Positions 30,232-38,544 of a DNA stretch of 64,000 nucleotides are shown piece by piece; position 1 is the stretch's first letter, and the number at the start of each line of letters is the position of its first letter. The position numbers and the translations under genes are program-made. Origin of the DNA: Desulfovibrio desulfuricans (GTDB lineage: Bacteria; Desulfobacterota; Desulfovibrionia; Desulfovibrionales; Desulfovibrionaceae); NCBI RefSeq assembly GCF_004801255.1, contig NZ_CP036295.1, positions 1,115,001-1,179,000 on the forward strand, given 5' to 3'. The notes below the pieces were generated by a model. It saw only the letters and a list, made by a program, of their open reading frames with translations, made no database searches and was not told the DNA's origin.

Positions 30232-31167
30232 CTAGCGTCTATAGCCCATGCTTCTGCGAATTTTTTTGGGATTGCCGTCGCCGTCAAATCCCGCTTCGAT
30301 CAGGCGCTCTGCCATGGCGTCGCGCGCGTTGCGGCTCGTGCCGCCCATGACAACGGCAATCAGGCGCGTGCCGCCGCGCTGGGCAGTAACAATCAGATTA
30401 TATCCAGAAGCCACAGTCCAGCCGGTTTTGAGGCCGTTGACGCCCCGTACCGAGCCCAGCAGGGCGTTGGTGTTGGCCATCTGCCTGTTGCGGTGCGTGA
30501 ACACGCGGGTGTTGTGAAACGTCTGCGCGCCGGGGTGCGCGTGCAGGTAGGCCCGCGTGAGGTTTGCCATGTCGCGGGGGGTTGTGCGCTGCCCTGCGGC
30601 GGGCAGGCCAGTGGGGTTTTTGAATTCGGTGCGGTTCAGCCCCAGGCTGTTGGCTTTTTGGTTCATGGCGCGCACAAACTGTCTTTCGTTACCGCCCACA
30701 CGCAACGCAAGCGCTGTGATTGCGTCATTGCCCGAGGCCACGGCCGCGCCGGTAAGCAGTTGCCGCACCGCCACACGCTCGCCGTTGCGCAGGTGCATGG
30801 ACGACCCGCCAACAGTCGAAGCCGCAGGCGTGATGCGAATTTTTTCATCAAGGCTCACACGCTTGCCGCTTACCGCGTCCATGGTCAGAAACATGGACAT
30901 GACCTTGGTCAGTGAAGCCGGGGGGATGGACATGTCGGCGTTTTTTTCAAAAAGCACCTTGCCTGTGTCCATGTTGATCAATATGGCGGCCCTTGCGCCT
31001 CTGGCAGCCTCAGCCTCTGGCGTTGCCGCAAGCAGCGCTGCAAAAGCGGCGCATAAAAAAACACCGACAACCGCCAGACGCCTGAGGGCGTCTGCGGCCA
31101 TGAATGAAAGAGGCTTGCCGAGAGCGTGCCTGCCTGCGCCGGGGTGTATTATGTCTAGCTTATCCAT
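30232..31167 (-). CDS. D-alanyl-D-alanine carboxypeptidase (PBP5/DacA-like)
   Basis: The product is 311 residues from the ATG at 31167. It has the three serine-peptidase motifs of class S11: SLTK (Ser85, Lys88), SGN (145-147) and KTG (247-249). A signal sequence ends around AEA at residues 52-54, so the enzyme acts in the periplasm, trimming peptidoglycan side chains. The short length, without the PBP5 C-terminal beta domain and amphipathic anchor, resembles minimal DacD/PbpG-type enzymes. The start overlaps the AI-2E gene end by eight bases, implying translational coupling. A later ATG at 31101 also leaves a signal peptide. Confidence 0.88.
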   Translation of the reverse strand: MDKLDIIHPGAGRHALGKPLSFMAADALRRLAVVGVFLCAAFAALLAATPEAEAARGARAAILINMDTGKVLFEKNADMSIPPASLTKVMSMFLTMDAVSGKRVSLDEKIRITPAASTVGGSSMHLRNGERVAVRQLLTGAAVASGNDAITALALRVGGNERQFVRAMNQKANSLGLNRTEFKNPTGLPAAGQRTTPRDMANLTRAYLHAHPGAQTFHNTRVFTHRNRQMANTNALLGSVRGVNGLKTGWTVASGYNLIVTAQRGGTRLIAVVMGGTSRNARDAMAERLIEAGFDGDGNPKKIRRSMGYRR

Positions 31168-32266
31168 TGTGCCTGTAGGTACGGTTGCCTTCTTCCACAG
31201 CTTGAATGGCAAAGGCCAGCAGTACGGGGCCAGCGATAAGGCCCACCGGTCCAAAGCTGGCCATGCCGCAAAGAATGGCGATTATCAGAACAAAAAAAGG
31301 AGCCTTGATGCCCTGCTGCAAAAAGAGCGGGCGCAGTACGTTGTCAACGCCCGCCACAACAATCACGCCCCACAGGGCAAGGCCGATGGCCGCCATGCTG
31401 TTGCCCGTAAACCAGAGCGAGAGGCAGAGCGGCAGCCATACAATGGCTGTGCCGATCGCGGGGATGGGAGCCACAAGCGTGGCCAGCAAACCCCAAAATG
31501 CCGGCTGTCTCACGCCCGCAACCGCAAAGGCTATGCCGCACAACACGCCCTGAGCCGCCGCCACCAGCACTATGCCCAGCAAAATGCCGCGCAGGGCCCG
31601 GTGAATGGCCGACGTAAACCGCACGAGCATGGACTGCGAAATGTGGAAGATCCGCCCGGAAATTTTGCGGATATGTCGCGCGTAGGTTGTAAAGATAACG
31701 GTAAGCGTAAAAAACAAAAAACTCGTCCACAGCACGGTCATCGTGCCGCCCAAAAAGTCCATGCTCCTGCTCAGCAGCAGGCTCATGGCGTCGCCAAAGA
31801 AGGCGTCCAGCTTTTGCAGAAAGTCGCTGACCATCTTTTCTATGCGGGGGTACTCGGCCAGGCTCATCCGCCACTGCTGGATGTTCGCCACCCAGTCGGG
31901 AGGCAGCTGAAAGTTGTTGGCCTGCAATTCGCGCAGGCGCTCAAAGCCTGCGGCGGCCTGCGGCGTAACCAGGAGGGCCAGCATGGCAATGGGAACAAGA
32001 ATGGCGCAAAGAAGCGTGGTAATATAGGCGTAGAGAGGCAGGCTGCTTGAAAGGGCAAGACGAAATTTGCGCCAGCGCGCGCCGCCGGTGGCTCTTTCAA
32101 TCCGTTTGCGCCATGTCCGGCCTTTCATCTGCAGGCCCCGGTAGAGCGGCAGCGAGAGGCACGACAGGCAGGCGGCCATAAAGATGGTCACGGGGTTGCG
32201 CCACAGCAGCAGATACAAGGCGAGCGCGGCCAGAATATAGAGCAGACGCGGCAGCGGTAGTGTCAT
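31160..32266 (-). CDS. AI-2E family transporter
   Basis: The product is 368 residues with the start at 32266, which has AAGG upstream. It is a polytopic membrane protein of the AI-2E/PerM family: paired N-terminal helices, a soluble amphipathic region about 110-180, and a C-terminal cluster with GGVRQPAFWGLLA-type and PIPAIGTAIVWLP sequences that are typical of the family. Members are linked to autoinducer or ion export; the substrate here is unknown. It is followed by the overlapping carboxypeptidase gene. Confidence 0.85.
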   Translation of the reverse strand: MTLPLPRLLYILAALALYLLLWRNPVTIFMAACLSCLSLPLYRGLQMKGRTWRKRIERATGGARWRKFRLALSSSLPLYAYITTLLCAILVPIAMLALLVTPQAAAGFERLRELQANNFQLPPDWVANIQQWRMSLAEYPRIEKMVSDFLQKLDAFFGDAMSLLLSRSMDFLGGTMTVLWTSFLFFTLTVIFTTYARHIRKISGRIFHISQSMLVRFTSAIHRALRGILLGIVLVAAAQGVLCGIAFAVAGVRQPAFWGLLATLVAPIPAIGTAIVWLPLCLSLWFTGNSMAAIGLALWGVIVVAGVDNVLRPLFLQQGIKAPFFVLIIAILCGMASFGPVGLIAGPVLLAFAIQAVEEGNRTYRHNG

Positions 32267-32630
32267 GGCAGACCTTGGGTTGTGTCGGCGCGGGCATTCT
32301 GCTGACGCCGGAACATGTAAACGCGCAAGAGTAGCAAAAGCTGGCAGGTTCTGCCAAGAGGCGCAAGGGCACAAATACGCCCGGCAGAAAAATTGCAACC
32401 CGTACCTGCGGCTGATTGCGCCAGCGTCGGGGATGCCCCTGCGGCATTGGGATCAAGCATTTGGTCGGCGCGCCCCGTACCCTGCAATTGTGCAGAGCAG
32501 CCGGAGCGCGCCGCGTGGTGCACTGCGGAATGGTTTGCGCGTTGCCGCGCTACGGGAAAATATGGAGATAGACCGCATCCGCGAAACCCAAAAGGCGCGG
32601 AACCGGCAGCGGCGGGCAGAAGCCCCGGCC
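32267..32630. other. Gap between greA and the AI-2E gene
   Basis: These 364 bases are on the downstream side of greA. The sequence is GC-rich, with no coding frame I can support and no clear terminator with a U tract. It must contain the promoter of the AI-2E-carboxypeptidase pair. Confidence 0.35.
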
Positions 32631-33128
32631 TTAGTTCAGTACTTTGCTGCCCTTGAAACTGATATTGATCACTTCATAGGTGACGCGGCCGCGCGGAATG
32701 TCCACCGTAACCTCGTCGCCCACCTCTCGGCTAAGCAGGGCCTGACCCACAGGCGAAAGAAACGAGATGGAACCCTTGGCGGGGTCCGCCTCATCAGGGC
32801 CAAGAATGGTAAAGGAGCGGGCTTCGCCGCTGTCAACGTCTTCCACTTCGACAGTGGAGCCAAAGATGACCTTGTCGCCGCTCAGGGCGTCGAGATCAAC
32901 CACCTGGTAGAGCGCCATGCGCGATTCAATGTACTTGATGCGGGCTTCTGCCATGCCCTGGCGCTCGCGCGCGGCATCGTACCCGGCGTTTTCACGCAGG
33001 TCGCCTTCTTCACGGGCTTCTTTGATGGCCTGGATGATGACGGGCCGTTCGCTCTTGAGGCGGGCCAGTTCGTCTTCCAGCTTTTTGTAGCCTTGCACGG
33101 AAATGGGGATGCTTGTCATGGTTGCCAT
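32631..33128 (-). CDS. greA: Transcription elongation factor GreA
   Basis: The product is 165 residues. GreA stimulates RNA polymerase to cleave backtracked RNA. The N-terminal coiled coil carries the acidic tip (AREEGDLRENAGYDAARE, about residues 38-55), and the C-terminal FKBP-like domain ends VTYEVINISF. The ATG at 33128 has GAGGT upstream; an ATG three codons later is possible. A terminator-like hairpin sits immediately upstream in the leader, so premature termination may control it. Confidence 0.96.
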   Translation of the reverse strand: MATMTSIPISVQGYKKLEDELARLKSERPVIIQAIKEAREEGDLRENAGYDAARERQGMAEARIKYIESRMALYQVVDLDALSGDKVIFGSTVEVEDVDSGEARSFTILGPDEADPAKGSISFLSPVGQALLSREVGDEVTVDIPRGRVTYEVINISFKGSKVLN

Positions 33129-33146
33129 AATCTGACCTCACAAACG

Positions 33147-33175
33147 AAAAAAAAGCGCCGCTGCCCAGGCAGCGG
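33147..33175 (-). terminator. Terminator in the greA leader
   Basis: CCGCTGCC (33158-33165) and GGCAGCGG (33168-33175) form a stem that, on the minus strand, is followed by GCGC and eight T (33147-33154). It ends a few bases upstream of the greA ribosome site. No other minus-strand gene lies upstream for about 2 kb, since the next gene is divergent. It can only act on the greA leader transcript. Confidence 0.75.
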
Positions 33176-33532
33176 AGCAAGCAAAGGGGGGGTATTTTTC
33201 CGAAAAAAACGGCTGTACGAGCCGCTGTGAACTGAATGCGGATCTTCGTGATAAATCCGCTATACTTCGTAACAACAATTTCACCCTAACCACTGCGCTC
33301 AAAACGGTCAAGCCCCGAAATACGCGGGCTGGAGAAGACTTGCGCCCTGGCTGCGCCTGTGCAGTTAATTGTCATGAGCTTGAGGCTTGCGCGGTGGTGG
33401 ACCTACGTATATGTTGGAGTTGCGACCTGCACCGAGACCGCCTGTGAAGTACCGTAAGGGCAGGCTGGGCCGTGCGGCTGGAGCGTGCGGCTGGAGCTTC
33501 ATAAAACTCACCTGCATGAACAACGGCAGACT
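33176..33532. other. Divergent region between greA and the flippase-like gene
   Basis: No gene is visible. The greA promoter and leader start, and the promoter of the plus-strand membrane protein gene, must lie here. I could not identify boxes with confidence. Confidence 0.35.
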
Positions 33533-35092
33533 ATGAAAAAATATTTGCGTTATCTTGGAACCGTGCTGATCACGGCAGTGTTTCTTTTGGCCGTATATCT
33601 TTTGTACCACAAGCTCAAAAGTTACAGCATTGCCCAAATCCGCGAGAGCATAAACCAGATTTCGCACGGGCGCATTCTTTTCTCCATGCTGCTCATGGTG
33701 ATCAATTACATTATCCTTGTGGGCTACGACTGGCTGGCGCTCAAGGCCATTCACAAAGATCTGCCTTTGCCCCGAGTGGGGCTTGTTTCGTTTGTGGGTC
33801 AGGCGGTCAGTTACAATTTTGGCGCCCTGCTGGGCGGAACCAGCGTGCGCTACCGGTTTTATTCGGCCTGGGGTTTTTCGCTGGTAGAAATAGTGCGCCT
33901 CGTGCTGATGCTGGCCGTTACCTTTTGGGTCGGCGCGCTGGGGTTGTGCGGGCTTATCTTTATTGTCAGCCCTCCGGCTATTCCTGACGACCTGCTGGCC
34001 AGGATGCCCGTGACCGACGTGCGCATTCTGGGCGTGGTGCTGCTGCTTATCGCCTGCTCGTACCTTATCCTGTGCTGTACGGTACGCAAGCCCGTGCACA
34101 TTTTTGGCAGGGAATTTGTCTTTCCCGCGCCGCACATTGCCTTTGCCCAGGCCCTGGTAGCCGGGGTGGACATTATTGCCGCTGCGGGCTGCATGTACGT
34201 GCTGCTGCCGTGTAACATGGGTATTACCTTTCTTGATTTTCTGCCCAGTTACCTCATGGCTCAGGTGGCCGTGGTGCTTACGCACATACCCGGCGGGGTG
34301 GGCGTTTTTGAGCTTGTCATCCTGCACCTGACCCACACGACCCAGGCGCAGGCCGTTTTTGCGGCGGTGCTGCTGTTTCGCATTATTTACTTTATCATTC
34401 CTCTGCTGGCAGCCGCTGTGCTGCTGGCCGTCTACGAGGTGCGCCAGCGCAGCGACATGCTGCGCGAAACGGGGCGCTGGCTGTCGGTGCTTTCGCACTC
34501 CATTTCCGCCTACATGGTTTTTGCCGCCGGGGTCATACTGCTCGTATGCGCCATGCTGCCGCCAGGCAAGCACATGCTGCACGCACTGCGCAGCATGATT
34601 CCCTACGAGGCGCTGGCCGTGGGGCATTTTCTTACGGCTATCTCTGGCGCGACGCTGCTGTTTGTCTCCTACGGGCTGGAGCGTCGTCAGTCGCGTGCTT
34701 TTGTGCTGGCCGTGGCCTGCCTCGTGCTGGGCGTTGCGGGGGCGCTGCTCAACGGTTTTTCGTGGATCACCGCCTCCATGGTCGGCATTGTGCTGCTGAC
34801 CGTATGCCTGGCGCGGCGGCGGTTTTATCGCTCGTCATTTTTCTGGGAGGAGCCTATCCCCGCCTACTGGCTGTTTGGCGCGATGGGCGTGCTTGCGCTG
34901 GCGGGCTTTCTTGCCTGGGCGCTGTACCATCCATCGTGGAACAGGGCCGCGGCATGGGGATTTGACCGTCCGCACATGGCCGCGCAGACCCTGTTTGACT
35001 TTTTGGGTATTGCCGTGGGGCTGGCGCTCTCGTGGATATGGCGCGTAACCCTGCGCCTGAGGGCCCGCAGGCAAAAGGCGGCGCATCACTGA
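33533..35092 (+). CDS. MprF-like lysylphosphatidylglycerol flippase-type membrane protein
   Basis: The product is 519 residues with the start at 33533 (no strong ribosome site; an in-frame ATG 16 codons upstream is less likely). About thirteen hydrophobic segments cover the protein. The first ~310 residues match the LPG_synthase_TM/UPF0104 family (LGGTSVRYRFYSAWG, LTHIPGGVGVFELVIL). It corresponds to the whole membrane part of MprF but lacks the C-terminal DUF2156 aminoacyl-transferase domain. A phospholipid flippase-type role is inferred; it cannot itself aminoacylate lipids. Confidence 0.8.
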   Translation: MKKYLRYLGTVLITAVFLLAVYLLYHKLKSYSIAQIRESINQISHGRILFSMLLMVINYIILVGYDWLALKAIHKDLPLPRVGLVSFVGQAVSYNFGALLGGTSVRYRFYSAWGFSLVEIVRLVLMLAVTFWVGALGLCGLIFIVSPPAIPDDLLARMPVTDVRILGVVLLLIACSYLILCCTVRKPVHIFGREFVFPAPHIAFAQALVAGVDIIAAAGCMYVLLPCNMGITFLDFLPSYLMAQVAVVLTHIPGGVGVFELVILHLTHTTQAQAVFAAVLLFRIIYFIIPLLAAAVLLAVYEVRQRSDMLRETGRWLSVLSHSISAYMVFAAGVILLVCAMLPPGKHMLHALRSMIPYEALAVGHFLTAISGATLLFVSYGLERRQSRAFVLAVACLVLGVAGALLNGFSWITASMVGIVLLTVCLARRRFYRSSFFWEEPIPAYWLFGAMGVLALAGFLAWALYHPSWNRAAAWGFDRPHMAAQTLFDFLGIAVGLALSWIWRVTLRLRARRQKAAHH

Positions 35093-35233
35093 CTGACGTC
35101 GCCCTCAAATGCCGCGCGAGTTGCCTGCTTGCGGCAGCAGTAGCTTTGCACTGCGGTCTTCCATCTCGCGAGGAAGGTCGCAGTGTTGTTTTGTCTGGGG
35201 CAACCGGGGGCGTTCAGGCTGGTAGCGGGAGGG

Positions 35234-36139
35234 TTATCTGGCGGGGATGGAGGCGAGGCCGTCCCGCCATTTGGCCCGTGCCTCGTGCAAGGCTTCGGGC
35301 AGCTTGCCTATGAGTTCGCCTATCTGCGTGCCGGGGTTGGGGGCGCAGTGCTGGGCCAGCAGACGGGCCATGCGGGCGGCCGCCGTGCAGGCCTCGTTCA
35401 TGCAGGCTCCGGCGCACAAAAAGGCCGTCGCCAGCCCGGTCACCAGATCGCCCGTGCCGCCGATGCACTCCATGGCGGCGACAGCGGGGGCCTCCACCGT
35501 AGCTGTGATGCTGCCATCCGTGACGATATAGTCTTTTGTGCCCTTGATAATCATATTTTTAGGGCAGTTGCCGTGCTCAATGGCGCGCTGCAGCAGGGGA
35601 GTCACGTCGTCCTCGCACGCAAGCAAAAAGCCCCTGGTGTAGAATGGATGCGGGGCTTTTTCGTCCGCCAGAAAGGCCAGCTCGCCCAGATCGGGGGTAA
35701 AAAGGTCGTAGGCGTCGGCGTAGCCGCTCATCTTGGCCACGTACATAAAGCCCGCGTCCGCCACCATGCGGGGCGGCACGGCGATAGCCTGCACGGCCAT
35801 CAACACCCGGTTGTGCCAATCCAGATCAGGAAAAAGATAATGGAAGGTCAACCCCGCCGGAGCGATGCTGCCGAGGTTCTGTTCCAGCCATGCGTAAATG
35901 GCCCGGCTGCCAGCGCCGGAACCGGAGTCGCCTGCCAGCAGCAGACGCGGCGGGGCAACGCCCAGCGCGCCGCAGGCAAGTATGGCTGTGGCTGCCAGAG
36001 CCGCCGTGCCGCGCTGCACCGGCACACGCTGGCCGTCGGGCAGGCGCAGCAGACCGTCGGCAACAGTGCTGTCGCCCTCTAGCCCCGCAGGGCACAAGGC
36101 AAAATCCTGATCGGGCAGAGTTCCCACTATGCACCACAT
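35234..36139 (-). CDS. Ribokinase-fold protein resembling the YjeF C-terminal NAD(P)HX dehydratase domain
   Basis: The product is 301 residues with GGAGG at good spacing before the ATG. The C-terminal GGTGDLVTGLATAFLCAG block is the anion-hole/nucleotide motif of the YjeF-C/ribokinase fold, and IIKGTKDYIVTDG precedes it as in that family. It lacks the YjeF N-terminal epimerase domain. The first ATG overlaps the end of the DUF3343 gene by 13 bases, so it belongs to the yedE-tusA-DUF3343 cluster. NADHX repair or a kinase reaction on a selenium-related substrate are both possible. Confidence 0.65.
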   Translation of the reverse strand: MWCIVGTLPDQDFALCPAGLEGDSTVADGLLRLPDGQRVPVQRGTAALAATAILACGALGVAPPRLLLAGDSGSGAGSRAIYAWLEQNLGSIAPAGLTFHYLFPDLDWHNRVLMAVQAIAVPPRMVADAGFMYVAKMSGYADAYDLFTPDLGELAFLADEKAPHPFYTRGFLLACEDDVTPLLQRAIEHGNCPKNMIIKGTKDYIVTDGSITATVEAPAVAAMECIGGTGDLVTGLATAFLCAGACMNEACTAAARMARLLAQHCAPNPGTQIGELIGKLPEALHEARAKWRDGLASIPAR

Positions 36140-36756
36140 GCGCGTTGCCTCCGCAGTTCCTCAAAGGCCTTTTGCAGGCTGTAGCAGCAGAGCGTCTGAC
36201 CCAGGCTCAGCGGTTCCGGGGCTTCGGCAAGGCGCAGGCCGCAGAGTTTGCTTGCTACCCATGGCACATCGGGGCAGCCGCCGCCCGAAATGTTAACGAT
36301 GCGGTCGTCGGCGGTATCCAGGGTAATTTTCATGTTGGCGGCGCGTACCATGATCCAGCGGTCATCGACGCACCTGGTCTGAAACAGCGAAACCGGCTCC
36401 AGCAGCACATCGTTGGCGCTGACCACCTGCGAGGGAACAAGCCCGTCCTGTTCAAGAACTTCCAGCACGCGAACCTGACGCACCAGCTCAAAAACCACCA
36501 CCATATCACAGCCGGTACGCATCTGCGGCGGCGGCCCTTTTACCTCCACATCCAGCCCGGCGGCACGCAACAGGCGCTCGGCCCTGATCACTTCGCCCGT
36601 GTGGTCAAAGACCAGCAGCCCCCTGTCGTTGCAGGCGCGCCGGTGCTTGTCCGGCTGGCTATGGGCGTTGCTCCTGCCGCGAGGGGGCAAAAAAAGCTCG
36701 TGCAGTTTTTGCGCAATACCGTGCAGCAGTCCGCTTCGGGGTTGGTCCTGTGTCAT
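36127..36756 (-). CDS. DUF3343 (putative Se/S carrier-like) protein with Cys-containing C-terminal half
   Basis: The product is 209 residues; AGGAG precedes the ATG at 36756. Residues about 44-105 match DUF3343 (GLLVFDHTGEVIRAERLL, PPPQMRTGCDMVVVFE), a family repeatedly found with selenium-utilisation genes. The C-terminal half is unusual for the family: it has GGGCPDVPWVASKLCG and TLCCYSL, giving several cysteines that could carry sulfur or selenium. It overlaps the YjeF-C-like gene downstream and follows tusA by 163 bases. Confidence 0.75.
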   Translation of the reverse strand: MTQDQPRSGLLHGIAQKLHELFLPPRGRSNAHSQPDKHRRACNDRGLLVFDHTGEVIRAERLLRAAGLDVEVKGPPPQMRTGCDMVVVFELVRQVRVLEVLEQDGLVPSQVVSANDVLLEPVSLFQTRCVDDRWIMVRAANMKITLDTADDRIVNISGGGCPDVPWVASKLCGLRLAEAPEPLSLGQTLCCYSLQKAFEELRRQRACGA

Positions 36757-36862
36757 TGATTCTCCTGCAAATGCGGCCCACCCGCGCGAAGTGGACGGGG
36801 CGGGGCGAAAATAGGGCGTACAGGTTATGAAAACAGGCTGGCTTTGGCCTTTTGACTGCGGT

Positions 36863-36890
36863 GCGCGGACGCGGTCTGCCGCATCCGCGC
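36863..36890. other. 12-bp hairpin between tusA and the DUF3343 gene
   Basis: GCGCGGACGCGG and CCGCATCCGCGC pair, with one mismatch, around TCTG. It lies about 30 bases after the tusA stop in the same-strand gap. No U tract follows, so it may partially terminate or protect the upstream message. Confidence 0.45.
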
Positions 36891-36919
36891 GCCTGTCTTC
36901 AGACGTGTTGCGCCCCGCT

Positions 36920-37138
36920 TCAGGATTTGCTGATGTCTATGCGGGTTGCGCCGTCGCTTTCGTCCGTGGCGGTCACGGCAAACCCTCGGTTGCGGGCGGC
37001 GCGGCTGACGTTTTCGAGGCTCGCGTCATTGTCTACCAGTACGCTGAAGGGCCCCTGCGCGTCAGTCTTGACTGCGGTAAGAAACATGAGCACGGGCTGC
37101 GGGCAGGAAAGGCCTCGGGTATCAATGGTTGTGGACAT
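36920..37138 (-). CDS. TusA/YedF-type sulfur (selenium) carrier protein
   Basis: The product is 72 residues with the family signature GLSCPQPV; Cys12 is the chalcogen-carrying residue. It is only the SirA/TusA domain, without the DsrE-like C-terminal domain present in many selenium YedF proteins. Its ATG overlaps the yedE stop by one base, so translation is coupled. Together with yedE and DUF3343 it is best read as a selenium or sulfur trafficking protein. Confidence 0.88.
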   Translation of the reverse strand: MSTTIDTRGLSCPQPVLMFLTAVKTDAQGPFSVLVDNDASLENVSRAARNRGFAVTATDESDGATRIDISKS

Positions 37139-38232
37139 TACGCGCCTCGCTTGCAGTTGAAAAATCCGATGCAGATGCAGACGCCAAGGCCGGCGAGGGT
37201 CGCCGCCATGCCATGCGGGCCAACCCCGGCGGGGCTGGAAGCCAGACCAAAGTTGTGCGCCACGGCTGTTCCTACAATAAGGCCCACGGCAAACACGGCG
37301 GCGTCGTTGTCGCCCTCGCCGGCCATAAACAGCTGACGCCCGGGGCAGCCGCCCGCAAGGGCAAAGGCCAGCCCGGCCGTAACCATGCCAAGGAAGTTCC
37401 AGAGGTTGTCGGGCTGGGCGATGGGCTGGTTTTCAAAGCCGGGCTTGAACGCGCCAAAGTACAGGTTGAGCAGCAGGGCCGCGCACAGCATGGCCACAAA
37501 GCCCAGGGCCAGGTGCCATTGTTTGAACAGCAGCACATCGCGCAGCGCGCCCATGGTGCAAAAGCGGCTGCGCTGGGCCAGAAAGCCCACAATCAGCCCC
37601 ACGCCGATGGAAAGGATAAAGGGCGCATGCTGCGCGCCTGGGCCTTTGACGGAGTAGAAAAGCACGCCGCTTTGCGGTTGCTCGGCCACTTGCGGGTTGA
37701 GGAGATACAGCGCTACAAAGGAGAGCATGATGCCGGGCAGCACCAGACCGGAAATCTTGCTCTGGCCCTGACTGCGCCCCAGCGAAAAGCCCATGCGAAA
37801 AAAGACCGTGCCGATGCCCACGCCGCAGACCAGGCCCGCAAGGCCAAACAGGGCAAAGGCGTCGCCGCCGGCCAGGCGCAGGATGACGCGCCACGGGCAG
37901 CCCAAAAAGACCAGCGCGCCGATGCCGGCAATGCCGCCAAGCAAAAAGCGGGTAATGGGGGCCGAGCCGCCGCGCGGTTTGAATTCGCCAAACGCCAGTG
38001 CCGCCCCAAATGCGCCAAGCACCATGCCCATGATCTCTGGCCGCAGATACTGCACAATCGCCGCGCGGTGAAGGCCCAGCGCCCCGGCGATATCGCGGTT
38101 AAAGCAGACCACGCAAATACCCATGTTGCCGGGGTTGCCCGTCTGTTGCAGCAGTACGGCGAGCACGCCGAAAACAAGGCCGGTGGCAATTATGCCCGTT
38201 GTTGTGGAAAAAACATTGAAGCCTGGTTTCAT
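37138..38232 (-). CDS. yedE: YedE/YeeE-family selenium (or sulfur-compound) transporter
   Basis: The product is 364 residues with AAGGAGG before the ATG. About nine to ten membrane helices and the cysteine-bearing motifs of the family are present (CVVCFNRD, LGCPWR, RSRFCTMGALRD, GGCPGRQL). Family members carry thiosulfate or, in selenium-using bacteria, are linked to selenium metabolism (YedE/FdhT). The coupling to tusA and DUF3343 and the neighbouring UGA-containing gene favour the selenium assignment, which stays an inference. Confidence 0.85.
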   Translation of the reverse strand: MKPGFNVFSTTTGIIATGLVFGVLAVLLQQTGNPGNMGICVVCFNRDIAGALGLHRAAIVQYLRPEIMGMVLGAFGAALAFGEFKPRGGSAPITRFLLGGIAGIGALVFLGCPWRVILRLAGGDAFALFGLAGLVCGVGIGTVFFRMGFSLGRSQGQSKISGLVLPGIMLSFVALYLLNPQVAEQPQSGVLFYSVKGPGAQHAPFILSIGVGLIVGFLAQRSRFCTMGALRDVLLFKQWHLALGFVAMLCAALLLNLYFGAFKPGFENQPIAQPDNLWNFLGMVTAGLAFALAGGCPGRQLFMAGEGDNDAAVFAVGLIVGTAVAHNFGLASSPAGVGPHGMAATLAGLGVCICIGFFNCKRGA

Positions 38233-38544
38233 GAAATCCTCCTTTTAAGGGCCAGGGGGCCCGTGGCGAAGCCGATGGGGATACCGGCAGCGCGAACGGA
38301 GGATTTGCCTTATCAGCGGCGCAGTGAACAACCATGCGCCAGCGTCAATCCGGACCGCCGTTCGCGTAAGCTCCACAACGTGAAGCCTTTTGCAGTGCGT
38401 CAGGTTTTGCGCTTGGGCATGGTTTCCTCTGCTATGGCATGGCGCCGCAGTGCGGCGGCAGTGGTATTTGTCTGTAGGGCTGTATCTTGGCAGCCGGAAC
38501 CGGGCCGTACGGCCGCGCAGGCTGCAAAGCCGGGCTCAGCCTGT
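38233..38544. other. Gap between pyrR and yedE
   Basis: These 312 bases on the downstream side of pyrR hold no gene. Short GC dyads (GGGCC/GGCCC near 38247 and GGCCGTACGGCC near 38508) occur, but neither has a U tract. The yedE promoter is probably here. Confidence 0.35.
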
